The notes: generated from the sequence alone by a model not told the origin. Positions 30,720 through 39,779 are shown, counted from the first letter of the stretch. The stretch: 64,000 nt of DNA from Telluria antibiotica (GCF_011682055.1 NZ_JAAQOM010000008.1:124001-188000); one strand, 5' to 3'. Numbers and translations are program-made.

Positions 30720-31667
30720 ATGTCGATTCAATGGTTCCCGGGCCACATGGCCGCCGCCCGCAAGCAGGCCGCGGAACAGATGGAAAACACGGACGTGGTC
30801 ATCGAGGTCCTGGACGCCCGCCTGCCCGAGGCGAGCAGCAATCCGATGGTCGAGGAGTTGCGCAAGTTCCGCCAGCGTCCCTGCCTGAAGGTGCTGAACA
30901 AGACCGACCTCGCCGACCCCGCCGCCACCGCGGCCTGGGCCGCGTGGTACGACGCGCAGGATGGCGTCACCGCGTACCCGATGACGACGAAGAAGCCGTC
31001 CGACGTGGCGCGCCTCCCCGACCTGTGCAAGGCGCTGGCGCCGCACCGGGGCGTGCCGACGAAGCCGCTGCGCATCATGATCATGGGCATCCCGAACGTG
31101 GGCAAGTCCACGTTGATGAACGCGCTGTTGAAAAAGCGCGTGGCGAAGGTCGGGGACGAGCCGGCCGTCACGAAGTCCCAGCAGAAGCTCTACCTGGACA
31201 AGTTCACGGTGCTCGTCGACACGCCGGGCATGCTGTGGCCGAAGATCGAGATGGAAAGCGACGGCCTGATGCTGGCGGCCAGCCACGCGATCGGCACGAA
31301 TGCCGTGATCGAGGAAGAGGTCGCGGAATTCCTCGGCACCTTGCTGCTGCAGCGTTATCCGCAACTGCTCACGGCACGCTACGGCGTCAAGACCGAGGGC
31401 CTGGACGGCTTCGGCGTGATCGAAGGTGTCGCGCAGCGCCGCGCGTTCCGCGTGCGCGGCGGCGACTACGACTACGAAAAGGCCGCGCACGTGCTGCTGC
31501 AGGATTACCGCCAGGGCGCGCTGGGCCGCATCAGCCTGGAAACGCCGCAGAGCCGCGCCGAGGCGCTCGAGCGGCACCGCATCGAGATGGAAGAGAAGGC
31601 GCGTATCGCGGCCGAGAAGGCGGCGCGCAAGGCGGAAGAGGCGGCGCGCGGGAAGCGCGGTACCTGA
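30720..31667 (+). CDS. ylqF: YlqF/RbgA-type ribosome biogenesis GTPase
   Basis: 315 aa. Circularly permuted GTPase: WFPGHMAAARKQAAEQM at the N-terminus, then G4 LNKTDLAD (about residue 60), then G1 IMIMGIPNVGKSTLMNALL (about residue 120), then G3 VLVDTPGMLWPKIE. The C-terminal ANTAR-like region is followed by a charged Ala/Glu/Lys helix (AEKAARKAEEAARGKRG). YlqF/RbgA family members act in late 50S assembly. A TAAAAT -10-like box stands about 40 bp upstream of the ATG. Confidence 0.9.
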   Translation: MSIQWFPGHMAAARKQAAEQMENTDVVIEVLDARLPEASSNPMVEELRKFRQRPCLKVLNKTDLADPAATAAWAAWYDAQDGVTAYPMTTKKPSDVARLPDLCKALAPHRGVPTKPLRIMIMGIPNVGKSTLMNALLKKRVAKVGDEPAVTKSQQKLYLDKFTVLVDTPGMLWPKIEMESDGLMLAASHAIGTNAVIEEEVAEFLGTLLLQRYPQLLTARYGVKTEGLDGFGVIEGVAQRRAFRVRGGDYDYEKAAHVLLQDYRQGALGRISLETPQSRAEALERHRIEMEEKARIAAEKAARKAEEAARGKRGT

Positions 31668-31727
31668 TCGCGCGCGGGTTCGTTGCCGCCTTCAGTCATC
31701 GCGCACGCCAGCATCACGCAGGTGTCC

Positions 31728-31813
31728 GGTGGGCGGGGGCCGCCCACCCTACGGCATCGAGAATCGTAGGGTGGGCATTTGAGGCCGGTGGCCTCAAATG
31801 AAACGTGCCCACC
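31728..31813. repeat. GTAGGGTGGGC-family palindromic repeat, copy 5
   Basis: GGTGGGCGGGGGCCGCCCACC ends in CCTAC, then GTAGGGTGGGC at 31766 runs into an inner stem ATTTGAGGCC / GGCCTCAAAT and closes with GTGCCCACC. It lies between ylqF and the convergent dioxygenase gene. Confidence 0.84.
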
Positions 31814-31819
31814 GTGCCG

Positions 31820-32632
31820 TCACGCGGCGGCTGCACCGAACCGGAAACTCGACACCGTCAACGCCCCGAAGAAGCTGTCCTCGTGATACACGCACGCGGC
31901 CGGCTCCTGCTCGGCCGCGCCCAGCGCCACCCACAGCGGCACGAGGTGATCCTCGCGCGGGTGCGCCACGCGCGCGGACGGCGCCGCGCTCCAGTTCAGC
32001 AGCGCCTGCTCGCGCTCGGCCGGCGGCAATTCCAGCAGCACGTGCTGCAGCCACCCATCGAACGCCTTCGACGCCTGCGCGCCGCTCGGGCCGAACTGGC
32101 GCAGGTTGTGGAACGACAGCCCGCTGCCGAGGATCAGCACGCCCTCGTCGCGCAGCGGCGCCAGCGCGCGGCCCGCGGCCAGGTGGATGGCCGGGTCGTA
32201 GCCGTGGCGGATCGACAACTGCACGACGGGCATGTCGGCGTCGGGATAGATCGGCGCCAGCATCGAGAACGTGCCGTGGTCGAAGCCCCGTTCCGCGTCC
32301 AGCCGGGCGGGCCGGCCCGCATCGTTCAGCAATTGCGCGACGCGCTCGGCCAGTTGCGGCTGGCCCGGTGCCGGGTAGCGGATCTGGTACGTGTGCGGCG
32401 GGAAGCCGCCGTAGTCGTAGATCATGCCGGGCGCCGTGCCGGACGACACGGTGAACGCGTCCGTCTCCCAGTGGCTCGTCACGACGAGCACCGCGTTCGG
32501 ACGCACGCCGACCTGGCGCTTGATGTCGACCAGCGACGCTTCCAGTTCCGCGTAGGCGGGGCCGTACTGGTCCTTCATCCACGGCCACGGGCCGCCGCCG
32601 TGCGAGACGAAATAGGTGGGCAAGCGGGTCAT
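31820..32632 (-). CDS. ygiD: Class III extradiol dioxygenase, 4,5-DOPA dioxygenase (YgiD) family
   Basis: 270-aa LigB-superfamily ring-cleavage dioxygenase. Histidines expected for Fe/Zn and substrate are in TYFVSHGGGPWPWM (residues about 7-20), LVVTSHWETDAF, ERGFDHGTFSML and AHPREDHLVPLWVALGAAEQ. SIRHGYDPAIHLAAGRALAP and ILGSGLSFHNLRQF complete the pattern. GGAG stands just before the ATG. The physiological substrate is not known; plant relatives open the DOPA ring to betalamic acid. Monocistronic between two palindromic repeats. Confidence 0.9.
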   Translation of the reverse strand: MTRLPTYFVSHGGGPWPWMKDQYGPAYAELEASLVDIKRQVGVRPNAVLVVTSHWETDAFTVSSGTAPGMIYDYGGFPPHTYQIRYPAPGQPQLAERVAQLLNDAGRPARLDAERGFDHGTFSMLAPIYPDADMPVVQLSIRHGYDPAIHLAAGRALAPLRDEGVLILGSGLSFHNLRQFGPSGAQASKAFDGWLQHVLLELPPAEREQALLNWSAAPSARVAHPREDHLVPLWVALGAAEQEPAACVYHEDSFFGALTVSSFRFGAAAA

Positions 32633-32740
32633 GGGAGCTCCTTCGAAACGGCGATCGGACGTTCATGGTAGCCGATCCGCGCGGCGACCGTTGGCGGTGG
32701 CCGGATCGGGTACGACGGACCATCCGTCACGTATCACCGC

Positions 32741-32875
32741 GTGGGCACGGGGTGCCCACCCTACGCGTTACCGTTTCACGCGTACACGATGGATCATCGG
32801 TTGCGTGTCGCCGCGTTGGCACGGCGCGCCCCGAACCATGCCGGGAAGCCGTAGGGTGGGCACCCCGTGCCCACC
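32741..32875. repeat. GTAGGGTGGGC-family palindromic repeat, copy 6 (two units)
   Basis: GTGGGCACGGGGTGCCCACC with CTAC at 32764 and GTAGGGTGGGCACCCCGTGC at 32851-32870 are inverted units about 85 bp apart. The sequence between is a degraded mix of related words (GCGTTACC, CGTGTCGCCGCGTTGGCACG). Confidence 0.82.
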
Positions 32876-32878
32876 AAC

Positions 32879-33796
32879 TCACCGTATCAGCGCCACCAGC
32901 GCGAACAGGCGCACCGCCCGCATCCATCCGATCACGAGCACCACCAGCTGGGCCAGCACGACGGCGCCCACGGTACCGGCCGTGCCCAGCGCCGGTACGC
33001 GCGTGCGCGCGAACGCGAGCAGCGCCGCGAGCGCGAGGCCGATCGCCGTGACGACGAGATAAGTGCCCAGCAGCGCCAGCGGCCGCCGCGCCAGCAGCCC
33101 GCAGCCGCGCCACCACGCGGCAACGGCGGAGCCGCGGCGGCGGTCGGCGCCCAGCACGGCGCGCCCGACGTCGACCGTGGCGTGGGCCAGCAGCACCAGC
33201 GCGACGGTCGCGAACAGCGCAAGGTGCGCAGCGCGGTTCGCGCCGCTCTCGAGCAGTGCCGTCTCGGCAAACCTGCCGGCCAGCCGGTGCACGCCGGCGG
33301 CCAGCAGTGCGGCCGCGCCGAGCGGCACGGCCGACCACACGAGCATGCGCGCGAGCCGCGGGTAATCGTGCGCGCCGGCCGTGAGCAGGCCGCCCATGCC
33401 GAGCCGTTGCGGCGCGCGCGCGGCGGCGATCGTCATTGCGGACAGCAGCGGCGAGACCAGCAACGTCAGCAACAGCGCGACGATGCCGCCCGCACCCAGC
33501 GCCGGCGCATAGCGGTCCTTCGCGGTGGTCACGAGGTCGGCGAACGCGATCATGTCGAGGCGTTCGGCCAGCCTGGCCGCGTACGGCGAATGATCGAGGC
33601 CGGCGGCCAGCAACTGCCACACGGGCAAGGTGGCAACGACGGCCGGCAGCAGCAGGAGCAGCGCCCACCACAGCAGCAGGCGCCATTGCAGCGCGCCGCG
33701 CGCAGCGGGCAGCAGCGCGCGCAGGCCGGCCGGGCGGGGCACGGCGGTGTCGTGCGCGGCGAGGGACGGGGACGCGATGGTGGATTCGGTCGTCAT
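32879..33796 (-). CDS. Integral membrane protein of unknown function
   Basis: 305 aa with about six transmembrane helices: LLLWWALLLLLPAVVATLPV, GGIVALLLTLLVSPLLSAMT, MLVWSAVPLGAAALLAAGVH, AHLALFATVALVLLAHATVD, LALLGTYLVVTAIGLALAAL and VGAVVLAQLVVLVIGWMRAV. I recognise no catalytic motif. It starts in the stop of the M1 peptidase gene (ATGA overlap), so it is co-translated and likely works with that peptidase. A loop with LGADRRRGSAVAAWWRGCG is cytoplasmic by the positive-inside rule. Confidence 0.78.
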   Translation of the reverse strand: MTTESTIASPSLAAHDTAVPRPAGLRALLPAARGALQWRLLLWWALLLLLPAVVATLPVWQLLAAGLDHSPYAARLAERLDMIAFADLVTTAKDRYAPALGAGGIVALLLTLLVSPLLSAMTIAAARAPQRLGMGGLLTAGAHDYPRLARMLVWSAVPLGAAALLAAGVHRLAGRFAETALLESGANRAAHLALFATVALVLLAHATVDVGRAVLGADRRRGSAVAAWWRGCGLLARRPLALLGTYLVVTAIGLALAALLAFARTRVPALGTAGTVGAVVLAQLVVLVIGWMRAVRLFALVALIR

Positions 33797-36042
33797 AACG
33801 TGGCGATCAGGGCGAGGAGGTATTCGGCGACGCCCGCGAATTCGAGGCCCCAGCGATGCGACGCGCTGGCATCCGGATCGAGCGTGCGGGCATCATCGAG
33901 CTTGCTGACGTCGAGGTAGTGCAGTCGCTGCGGGTCGAGTTCCGCCTTGACGGCGCGCGCCGTTGTCGTCCACGTGAACTTGTGCCAGCGTTCGTCCGCA
34001 TCCCAGCGCGCGGCCTCCGTGCTGCCGTCCGCGAAGGTCACGACGAGCGTCTGCGCGACGGGCGCGCCGCGGCGCACGACCGTGACTTCCGTGCGGTAGG
34101 GATACGGGCCGGTGCCGTCCGGCGCGTGCGGATGCGCCTTGCGCCAGCGGGTGCGCGTCGCGTCGATGGACTTGTCGACGTCGGCCGGCTTGTCCTCGAC
34201 GCGCACGCCACCGCGCAGCCGCGTGCCGGGCAGCGGGGTCAGCTCCGTGCTCGTGAAGTCGCCAATGCGATCGTCGACGCGCGCGACGGCATACACCTGG
34301 CGCGCGAACGCATCCTCGACGACGGCGCGCTGGCCCGTCACTTCGGCCAGCGTTTCGCGCAGGTCGGCCACGCTCGGGTGGCGGAACTTCCAGCGCCGGT
34401 AGTATTCCTTGAACGCCCGCTCGATCGGCGCCCGGCCGATGCGCGCTTCCAGGTCGCGCATCAACGTGGCCGTGCGCGTGTACACGGGGCCGATGTCCTG
34501 CAGGCGGTGCCACGCGTTGGCGCCGGGCGGGTCGGCCGGATCGAGGCGCGGTGTGCCGGCGCGCTCGGCATCGAACGTGGGATAGCCGGGCGCGAAGCCG
34601 AGCCGGCGCAGCAGCGGCGTCGCGATGTACGCGAGCTGGCCCTGGTCGCGCATCATGCGGTTGTCCCAGTATTCGTTGAGGCCTTCGTCCAGGACCGGTT
34701 CCTCGAATTCGTTCGATGCGAGCAGGCCGTAGAAATAGCCGTGGCCGAATTCGTGGATCGTGACGAAGGCGAGCGCGAACTGGTTCGCCGTGCGCGGTTC
34801 GACCTCGGCATACGCTTCCGCCGTGAAGAAGGTCGGGTATTCCATGCCGCCCGCTTCCTCCGCGTTGTACGGCGGGATCACGATGGTCAGCGTCTTGTAC
34901 GGGTAGGGGCCCAACGTCGTGGAGAAATACGTCAGCGCCTCTTGTGCCGCCTTCAGCGCGGGCGCCGCGCTCGCCGCGAATTCGGGCGGGTACAGCACGG
35001 TCACCGTCACGGGCGGGCTGCCGGGGCCGGACCACGTGGCGACGACGGGCTTCGCCGTCTGGCTGTCCGCGGTCCAGGCGAAGTCGTGGACGTCGCCCTG
35101 CGCGAAGCGCCACGTGCGCATGCCGTCCTTGTCGACGGGCTGGCCTTGCAGCTCGCCCGTCGCACCCACCGTGTAGCCGCGCGGGACGGTCAGCGCGACG
35201 TCGTAGCTGCCGAAGTCGGCGTAGAACTCGGAGTTCAGGTGGAACTCGTGCACGTTCCAGCGCGGCGACGTCGCTCCGCGCTCGCCCGGCAGTTCCAGTA
35301 CGCCGATCTTGGGGAACCATTGGGCAACGAGGTGGAACGTGCCGAAATATCCGGTGCGCGCGACGACGCGCGGCAGCTGCGTGAGGAAGTCGATGTCGAG
35401 CGTCGTCGTGGCGCCCGGCGCCACCGCCTGCGGCAGGTCGAGGCGCACGACCGTGTGATCGGTCGCCGGGCCGTTGTCCGGCTGGACGAAGCGCCACGGC
35501 ACGGCGGCACCGCCTTGCGCGACGCGGCGCATATCGATGTGGCCCCACGCGTCCTTGATGTCGACGCCGGAGCGGAACGTGCCGTCGCGCTCGCGCCGCT
35601 CCGTGAAATAGGTGCTGCCCGCGCTGTCGAACGCGTTCATGTACAGGTGCAGGTAGACGGCCTTCACGGCGACGTTGCTGCGGTTGCGCCACGTGAGGCG
35701 CTCGCGGCCCGCGACCGTGTGCTTGTTCGGGTCGAGCGTGGCCGCGATGTCGTAGTGGACGACGCGGTCGGACAGTGTCGCTTCCTGCCCTGTGCGCGCG
35801 CCGCCCCACGCATCGGGGCTGCTGGGTACGCGCACGGCGGCCGCATCGGGCGCGGCGAGTGCGATGCCGTCCGGCGCTGGCGGCACGGCCGCAGCGACGG
35901 CAGGCGGCCGCGCCGGCACGGGCGCCGCGCCGGGCAGGAGGTCGGCGGCGAATACGGCGCCCGCCAGCAGCAGGACGGCGGCGATGCCGAGGCGGACCCG
36001 GTGGGCGCCAGCGCCCCCGGGCAAAGCGAAACGCGGATTCAT
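33793..36042 (-). CDS. M1-family metallopeptidase, membrane-anchored
   Basis: 749 aa. Signal anchor at residues 16-33 (VRLGIAAVLLLAGAVFAADL) and a Pro/Ala-rich stalk, then an aminopeptidase-N-like beta domain (HYDIAATLDPNKHTVAGRER; LTWRNRSNVAVKAVYLHLYM). The exopeptidase loop GGMEYPTFF replaces GAMEN. The zinc site is TIHEFGHGYFYGLL near residue 429, with the third ligand Glu in PVLDEGLNEYWDNR near residue 450. It acts in the periplasm or on the outer side of the inner membrane. GGAGG precedes the ATG. It is divergent from the B12 receptor and coupled to the next membrane protein. Substrate unknown. Confidence 0.9.
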   Translation of the reverse strand: MNPRFALPGGAGAHRVRLGIAAVLLLAGAVFAADLLPGAAPVPARPPAVAAAVPPAPDGIALAAPDAAAVRVPSSPDAWGGARTGQEATLSDRVVHYDIAATLDPNKHTVAGRERLTWRNRSNVAVKAVYLHLYMNAFDSAGSTYFTERRERDGTFRSGVDIKDAWGHIDMRRVAQGGAAVPWRFVQPDNGPATDHTVVRLDLPQAVAPGATTTLDIDFLTQLPRVVARTGYFGTFHLVAQWFPKIGVLELPGERGATSPRWNVHEFHLNSEFYADFGSYDVALTVPRGYTVGATGELQGQPVDKDGMRTWRFAQGDVHDFAWTADSQTAKPVVATWSGPGSPPVTVTVLYPPEFAASAAPALKAAQEALTYFSTTLGPYPYKTLTIVIPPYNAEEAGGMEYPTFFTAEAYAEVEPRTANQFALAFVTIHEFGHGYFYGLLASNEFEEPVLDEGLNEYWDNRMMRDQGQLAYIATPLLRRLGFAPGYPTFDAERAGTPRLDPADPPGANAWHRLQDIGPVYTRTATLMRDLEARIGRAPIERAFKEYYRRWKFRHPSVADLRETLAEVTGQRAVVEDAFARQVYAVARVDDRIGDFTSTELTPLPGTRLRGGVRVEDKPADVDKSIDATRTRWRKAHPHAPDGTGPYPYRTEVTVVRRGAPVAQTLVVTFADGSTEAARWDADERWHKFTWTTTARAVKAELDPQRLHYLDVSKLDDARTLDPDASASHRWGLEFAGVAEYLLALIATL

Positions 36043-36138
36043 GCAAGACCTCCGGCACCCATTGTTTTTGTGCTCACACTATATGCGAGTTCCGCGCCGC
36101 ATCGCCACGCATTTATGCCGGAGCCCGCGTTGGCAAGT

Positions 36139-36352
36139 TATAATCTTCGGGTTCTGGTGCCCGCATGCGCGTCTGCGCGTGCAGTTAAACGGGAAACACG
36201 ATGCGCTTCGCCACCGGCGACGCGCGAACGTGTGCTGCCCCCGCAACGGTAAACAAGCGTCGCCGCACGGCGACAGGCCGCCCCGACAGCCACTGTGCTT
36301 GCATAGGAAGGTGGGACGGTCCGTCTTGGAGCCCGGAGACCGGCCAGACAGG
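36139..36352 (+). promoter_or_regulatory. Cobalamin riboswitch with -10 box, controlling the TonB receptor
   Basis: A TATAAT -10 box is at 36139-36144. The aptamer runs from about 36150: TCTGGTGCCCG, GCAGTTAAACGGGAAACACG, TGCTGCCCCCGCAACGGTAA (J6/3 core), the B12-box region CAGCCACTGTGC, then GGAAGGTGGGACGGTCC and TTGGAGCCCGGAGACCGGCC. These are the conserved elements of the class I cobalamin riboswitch, in order. Adenosylcobalamin binding would repress the receptor. The remaining 80 bp to the ATG have no strong terminator, so control is probably at translation start. Confidence 0.93.
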
Positions 36353-36434
36353 GGAAGCCGGCTTCATGCCGCGCTTTTGTGTACGCCGGCGTGCGGGGAC
36401 GCTTGCCGGTGCCAACTCGAAGACTGAACATCCA

Positions 36435-38426
36435 ATGAATCTTGCCGCCTCCACCCGCGGCGCGCCGGCCATGAAGCCGCTCGCGCTGGCCTGTGCCATC
36501 GTCCTGTCCCTGTCCACCGGCGCCGCGTGCGCGCAGGACGACATCCCGTCCACCGTCGTCGTCACCGGCGCGCGCTTCCCCAGCGTGGAAAGCCTGCGTC
36601 CGATCGGCGCCACCGTCATCACGCAGGACGACATCCGCCGCGCCGGCGTCAACGACGTCAACAGCGCGATCCGCAAGGTCGGCGGCGTGTTCGGCCGCCA
36701 GAGCCTCGATTCGTCGCCCGATTTCGCGCTCGACCTGCGCGGCTTCGGCGCCAACAGCGCGCAGAACATGGTGATCATGGTCGATGGCGTGCGCCTGAAC
36801 GAGAACGAGCTGTCGAACACCGTGCTGTCGACGATCCCGATCGACACGGTCGAGCGCATCGAGATCACGCGCGGCGGCGGCAGCGTGCTGTATGGCGAAG
36901 GCGCCACCGGTGGCGTCATCACGATCACGACGCGCCGCGCGCAGGCCGGCGGCCCGCACGGCTCCGTGTTCGCCGAAGCAGGTTCGTTCCGCGAGCACGA
37001 CGTGCGCGCGTCGCTGGCGCAGACGGCAGGCCCCGTCAGCGCCGACATCGCAGTCGCGCGCCAGGGCAGCAACAACTACCGCCACAACAGCGACTTCGAC
37101 CAGACGACGGCGTCGCTGAACCTGCAGACGCGCTTCACCGGAGGCCGCGCCGGCATCCACGTCGAGAGCGCGCGCCAGGAGTCGCGTTTCCCCGGTTCGC
37201 TGAACCTCGCCGAATTCGACGCGGACCCGCGCCAGACCCACACGCCGAAGGACTTCGGTTCGCTCGACACGGACCGCGCGAGCGTCTTCGCCGAATACCG
37301 CCTGGGCCCCGTCGACCTGGCGCTGGATGCGTCGCACCGCGAGCGCAACGTACGGTCGAACTATCTGTCGACGAGCTTCACGTCGGTGGGCGCGTACGAC
37401 AGCCGCCAGAACCAGTTCTCGCCGCGTGCGCGCTGGCTGTCCGACGTCGGCGGCATGGTCAACGAACTGGTGGGCGGCATCGACGTCACGCGCTGGAAGC
37501 GCAAGACGACGTCGTCGTACTCGAGCGCGGACGCGAGCCAGACCGGCCGCGCCGTCTACGTGCGCGACGAACTGCGCTTCGACCCGGCGCACGAGGGCCG
37601 CGTCGCCGTCGGCGCGCGCCACGAGACCTTCGACAAGGACTACGTCGACGCGCTCGCGTTCGCCGCGCCCGAAGACCGTTCGCAATCGCTGAACGCGTGG
37701 GAAGCGCAGGCCAGCTACCGCGTGCATCCGCAGGTCGACGTGTACGCCAAGGCGGGGCAGAGCTATCGCGTGGCGAACGCGGACGAGAACAGCTACCGCT
37801 ACCCGGTGACGGACATCCTGAAGGCGCAGACGTCGCACGACCTCGAAGTCGGCACCACGCTGCGCCACATCCCGGGCGACGACAGCGGCACGTTGACGGC
37901 GCGCGTGTTCCGCCACCGCCTGAACAACGAGATCTTCTACGATCCGACGTTGAACGGCGGCTGGGGCGCGAACACGAACCTCGACCCGACCGAGCGCAAG
38001 GGTTTCGAGCTCGACGCGGAAGCCGTCATCGCCGCCGGCTGGCGCGCAAGCGCGCACGCGCAGCACGTGATCGCCCACTTCACGGCGGGCTCGAACGCGG
38101 GCCGCGAACTGGTGCTCGTGCCGAAGAACGTCGTGACGGCGCGCCTGGCCTGGGTGCCGGGCAATGGCCAGTCGGCGGACGTGGGCGCGCAATGGGTCGA
38201 CAGCCAGCGCTACGGCAACGACTTCGCAAACGGCTGCGCGGCGCGCATCCCGTCGTACACGACGTTCGACGCACGCTACGCCGTCAAGGTGGGCCAGTGG
38301 GAAGTCGCCGCGACGGGGCTGAACCTGGCGGATCGTCATTACTTCAGCAATGCGTTCGCGTGCCAGGCCGGCATCTATCCGAGCGACGGGCGCCAGCTGA
38401 AGTTGTCGGCGCGTTACGATTTCTGA
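36435..38426 (+). CDS. btuB: TonB-dependent vitamin B12 receptor, BtuB-like
   Basis: 663-aa outer-membrane transporter. The signal peptide is clearest from the second Met at 36471 (MKPLALACAIVLSLSTGAAC); the ATG at 36435 adds twelve residues and either may be used. A TonB box-like TVVVTGAR is near residue 40. The plug has DVNSAIRKVGGVFGRQSLDS and DGVRLNENELSNTVLSTIPI followed by ERIEITRGGGSVLYGEGATG. The 22-strand barrel ends LKLSARYDF with terminal Phe, the usual BAM signal. The riboswitch upstream makes cobalamin the likely substrate. Confidence 0.92.
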   Translation: MNLAASTRGAPAMKPLALACAIVLSLSTGAACAQDDIPSTVVVTGARFPSVESLRPIGATVITQDDIRRAGVNDVNSAIRKVGGVFGRQSLDSSPDFALDLRGFGANSAQNMVIMVDGVRLNENELSNTVLSTIPIDTVERIEITRGGGSVLYGEGATGGVITITTRRAQAGGPHGSVFAEAGSFREHDVRASLAQTAGPVSADIAVARQGSNNYRHNSDFDQTTASLNLQTRFTGGRAGIHVESARQESRFPGSLNLAEFDADPRQTHTPKDFGSLDTDRASVFAEYRLGPVDLALDASHRERNVRSNYLSTSFTSVGAYDSRQNQFSPRARWLSDVGGMVNELVGGIDVTRWKRKTTSSYSSADASQTGRAVYVRDELRFDPAHEGRVAVGARHETFDKDYVDALAFAAPEDRSQSLNAWEAQASYRVHPQVDVYAKAGQSYRVANADENSYRYPVTDILKAQTSHDLEVGTTLRHIPGDDSGTLTARVFRHRLNNEIFYDPTLNGGWGANTNLDPTERKGFELDAEAVIAAGWRASAHAQHVIAHFTAGSNAGRELVLVPKNVVTARLAWVPGNGQSADVGAQWVDSQRYGNDFANGCAARIPSYTTFDARYAVKVGQWEVAATGLNLADRHYFSNAFACQAGIYPSDGRQLKLSARYDF

Positions 38427-38432
38427 GGCAAT

Positions 38433-38496
38433 GGTGGGCTCGGGGTGCCCACCCTACGAATCGACGCTGCCGTAGGGTGGGCACCCCGTGCCCACC
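38433..38496. repeat. GTAGGGTGGGC-family palindromic repeat, copy 7
   Basis: GGTGGGCTCGGGGTGCCCAC with CCTAC at 38456, then GTAGGGTGGGCACCCCGTGC (38472-38491) and CCACC. It follows the btuB stop directly and may act as its 3' stem-loop. Confidence 0.85.
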
Positions 38497-38556
38497 TGCA
38501 TGCGTAAGCAGCCGTTACTACGCGTAAGCAAATGCAATAAATAAGCCCCGGCTAAG

Positions 38557-38595
38557 GCGAACGTCCGAAAAAGTGGTAATCTCGCGGACGTTCGC
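38557..38595 (+). promoter_or_regulatory. 11-bp perfect inverted repeat enclosing an extended -10 upstream of dsbA copy 1
   Basis: GCGAACGTCCG (38557-38567) and its exact inverse (38585-38595) flank AAAAAGTGGTAATCT, where TG-G-TAATCT (38574-38582) is an extended -10. The word GAAAAA(A/G)TGGTAATCT recurs at 39734-39749 before the second dsbA gene, so it is likely a shared promoter. The inverted repeat overlaps the expected transcription start and could be an operator. Confidence 0.65.
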
Positions 38596-38619
38596 TTAAC
38601 CAACTCCAGAAGGAAATCT

Positions 38620-39282
38620 ATGCGTTCCCTGCGTTTTGCCCTGCTCGCCACCGCGCTCGCCGCCAGCACCGCTTTCGCTTCGCCGACCGACCCGAAAAGC
38701 GGTGTCGAGTACGTGACGCTCGCTCAGCCGCAACCGGTGCAGACGACGGGCAAGAAGGTCGAGGTGATCGAATTCTTCATGTACCACTGCCCGCACTGCA
38801 ACGCGCTGGAACCATCGCTCGAGCAGTGGGTCAAAAAGCAGGGTGGCAACATCCAGTTCAAGCGAATCCACCTGCCGGCCACCGGCCCCAACGATCCGGA
38901 AGCGCACCTGTACCTGACGTTGGAAGCGATGGGCAAGGCCGAGGAATTCCAGCCGAAGGTGTTCAAGGCCTGGCACGTGGATCACCTGCGCCTGAACACG
39001 GACGCCGCGATCATCGACTGGGTGGCGAAGAACGGCATCGACCGCGCCAAATTCCTGGACATGTGGAACTCGTTCGGCGTGATGACGAAGCTGCACCGCC
39101 TGCCGCAGATCACCACCGACTACAAGGTTGAAGGCGTGCCGACCATCATCATCGACGGCAAGTACCAGACCGCGCCCTCGATCGTCTACAATTCCGTCAA
39201 GGCCGCCAGCGAGCCCGTATTGTTCCAGGCGACTCTGCAGGTAATGGACGCCCTGGTCGCGAAGGTGGCGAAGTCGAAATAA
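38620..39282 (+). CDS. dsbA: Thiol:disulfide interchange protein DsbA, copy 1
   Basis: 220-aa periplasmic oxidase. Signal peptide MRSLRFALLATALAASTAFA-S. Thioredoxin-fold active site CPHC in EFFMYHCPHCNALEPSLEQW, the E. coli DsbA motif exactly, near residues 54-57. The helical insertion follows, and the cis-Pro is in VEGVPTIIIDGKYQ. It introduces disulfides into exported proteins, for which the six-Cys hydrolases here are plausible clients. Good ribosome site AGAAGGAAA. Confidence 0.94.
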   Translation: MRSLRFALLATALAASTAFASPTDPKSGVEYVTLAQPQPVQTTGKKVEVIEFFMYHCPHCNALEPSLEQWVKKQGGNIQFKRIHLPATGPNDPEAHLYLTLEAMGKAEEFQPKVFKAWHVDHLRLNTDAAIIDWVAKNGIDRAKFLDMWNSFGVMTKLHRLPQITTDYKVEGVPTIIIDGKYQTAPSIVYNSVKAASEPVLFQATLQVMDALVAKVAKSK

Positions 39283-39319
39283 CGCGGACACCGCGACACG
39301 AAAGGTACGGAAACAGCGC

Positions 39320-39655
39320 ATGAGCAACGCCGAAGGCAAGATCCTCAAGATCTACGACAAGTCCAAGCCGGACGAGGAGCACTTGTTCGACTCGAGCAAT
39401 TGGAACCACCTGGCCTGGTGCCTCGTGGTCGTGCTCGCGGGCCTTGCGTTCTGGCTTGCCGTTGCGCTGGTGAATGCCGAGAACCAGCGCAACGCGCTGG
39501 TGTCGAAGCAATGCCAGGATCCGATCTTCAAGGGCGAGATCGACCAGCAATGCCTGCTGACCGTCCATTCGCGCGAGCACTGGTGGCAGCACCTGTGGTA
39601 CGGCATGCGCCACGTGAAGCCGGAAGCGCCCGCGCCGGTCGGGCGCCACCGCTGA
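39320..39655 (+). CDS. Small single-pass membrane protein between the dsbA paralogues
   Basis: 111 aa, not recognised. Cytoplasmic N-terminus of 30 residues, one helix LAWCLVVVLAGLAFWLAVAL (about 31-52), then a periplasmic part with two Cys (VSKQCQDPIFKGEIDQQCLL) and a Trp/His-rich end (SREHWWQHLWYGMRHVKP). One more Cys sits in the helix. Placement between two DsbA genes and two periplasmic Cys suggest a redox partner or client; this is inference. Codon use and spacing (38 bp after dsbA) support a real gene in the same transcript. Confidence 0.65.
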   Translation: MSNAEGKILKIYDKSKPDEEHLFDSSNWNHLAWCLVVVLAGLAFWLAVALVNAENQRNALVSKQCQDPIFKGEIDQQCLLTVHSREHWWQHLWYGMRHVKPEAPAPVGRHR

Positions 39656-39733
39656 CGCGCGCGCCAGCGTTGCGCTACGCCGGCCGGAGCGCCATGCCGC
39701 CGGCCTTCAGTTTCTACCAGGCTATTTCCCCGT

Positions 39734-39749
39734 GAAAAAATGGTAATCT
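39734..39749 (+). promoter_or_regulatory. Extended -10 promoter of dsbA copy 2
   Basis: GAAAAAATGGTAATCT matches the element before dsbA copy 1 (one difference). TG-G-TAATCT is at 39741-39749. A small CAGGT/ACCTG inverted pair follows (39751-39755 and 39764-39768), in the position where copy 1 has the right arm of its longer repeat. Confidence 0.55.
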
Positions 39750-39779
39750 GCAGGTTTCCCACGACCTGAAGGATTGTCC

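Noticed and set aside
33856..36252. 798-codon plus-strand frame opposite the M1 peptidase
   Set aside because: The minus strand has the zinc site and family motifs; this frame is its complement and runs into the riboswitch.
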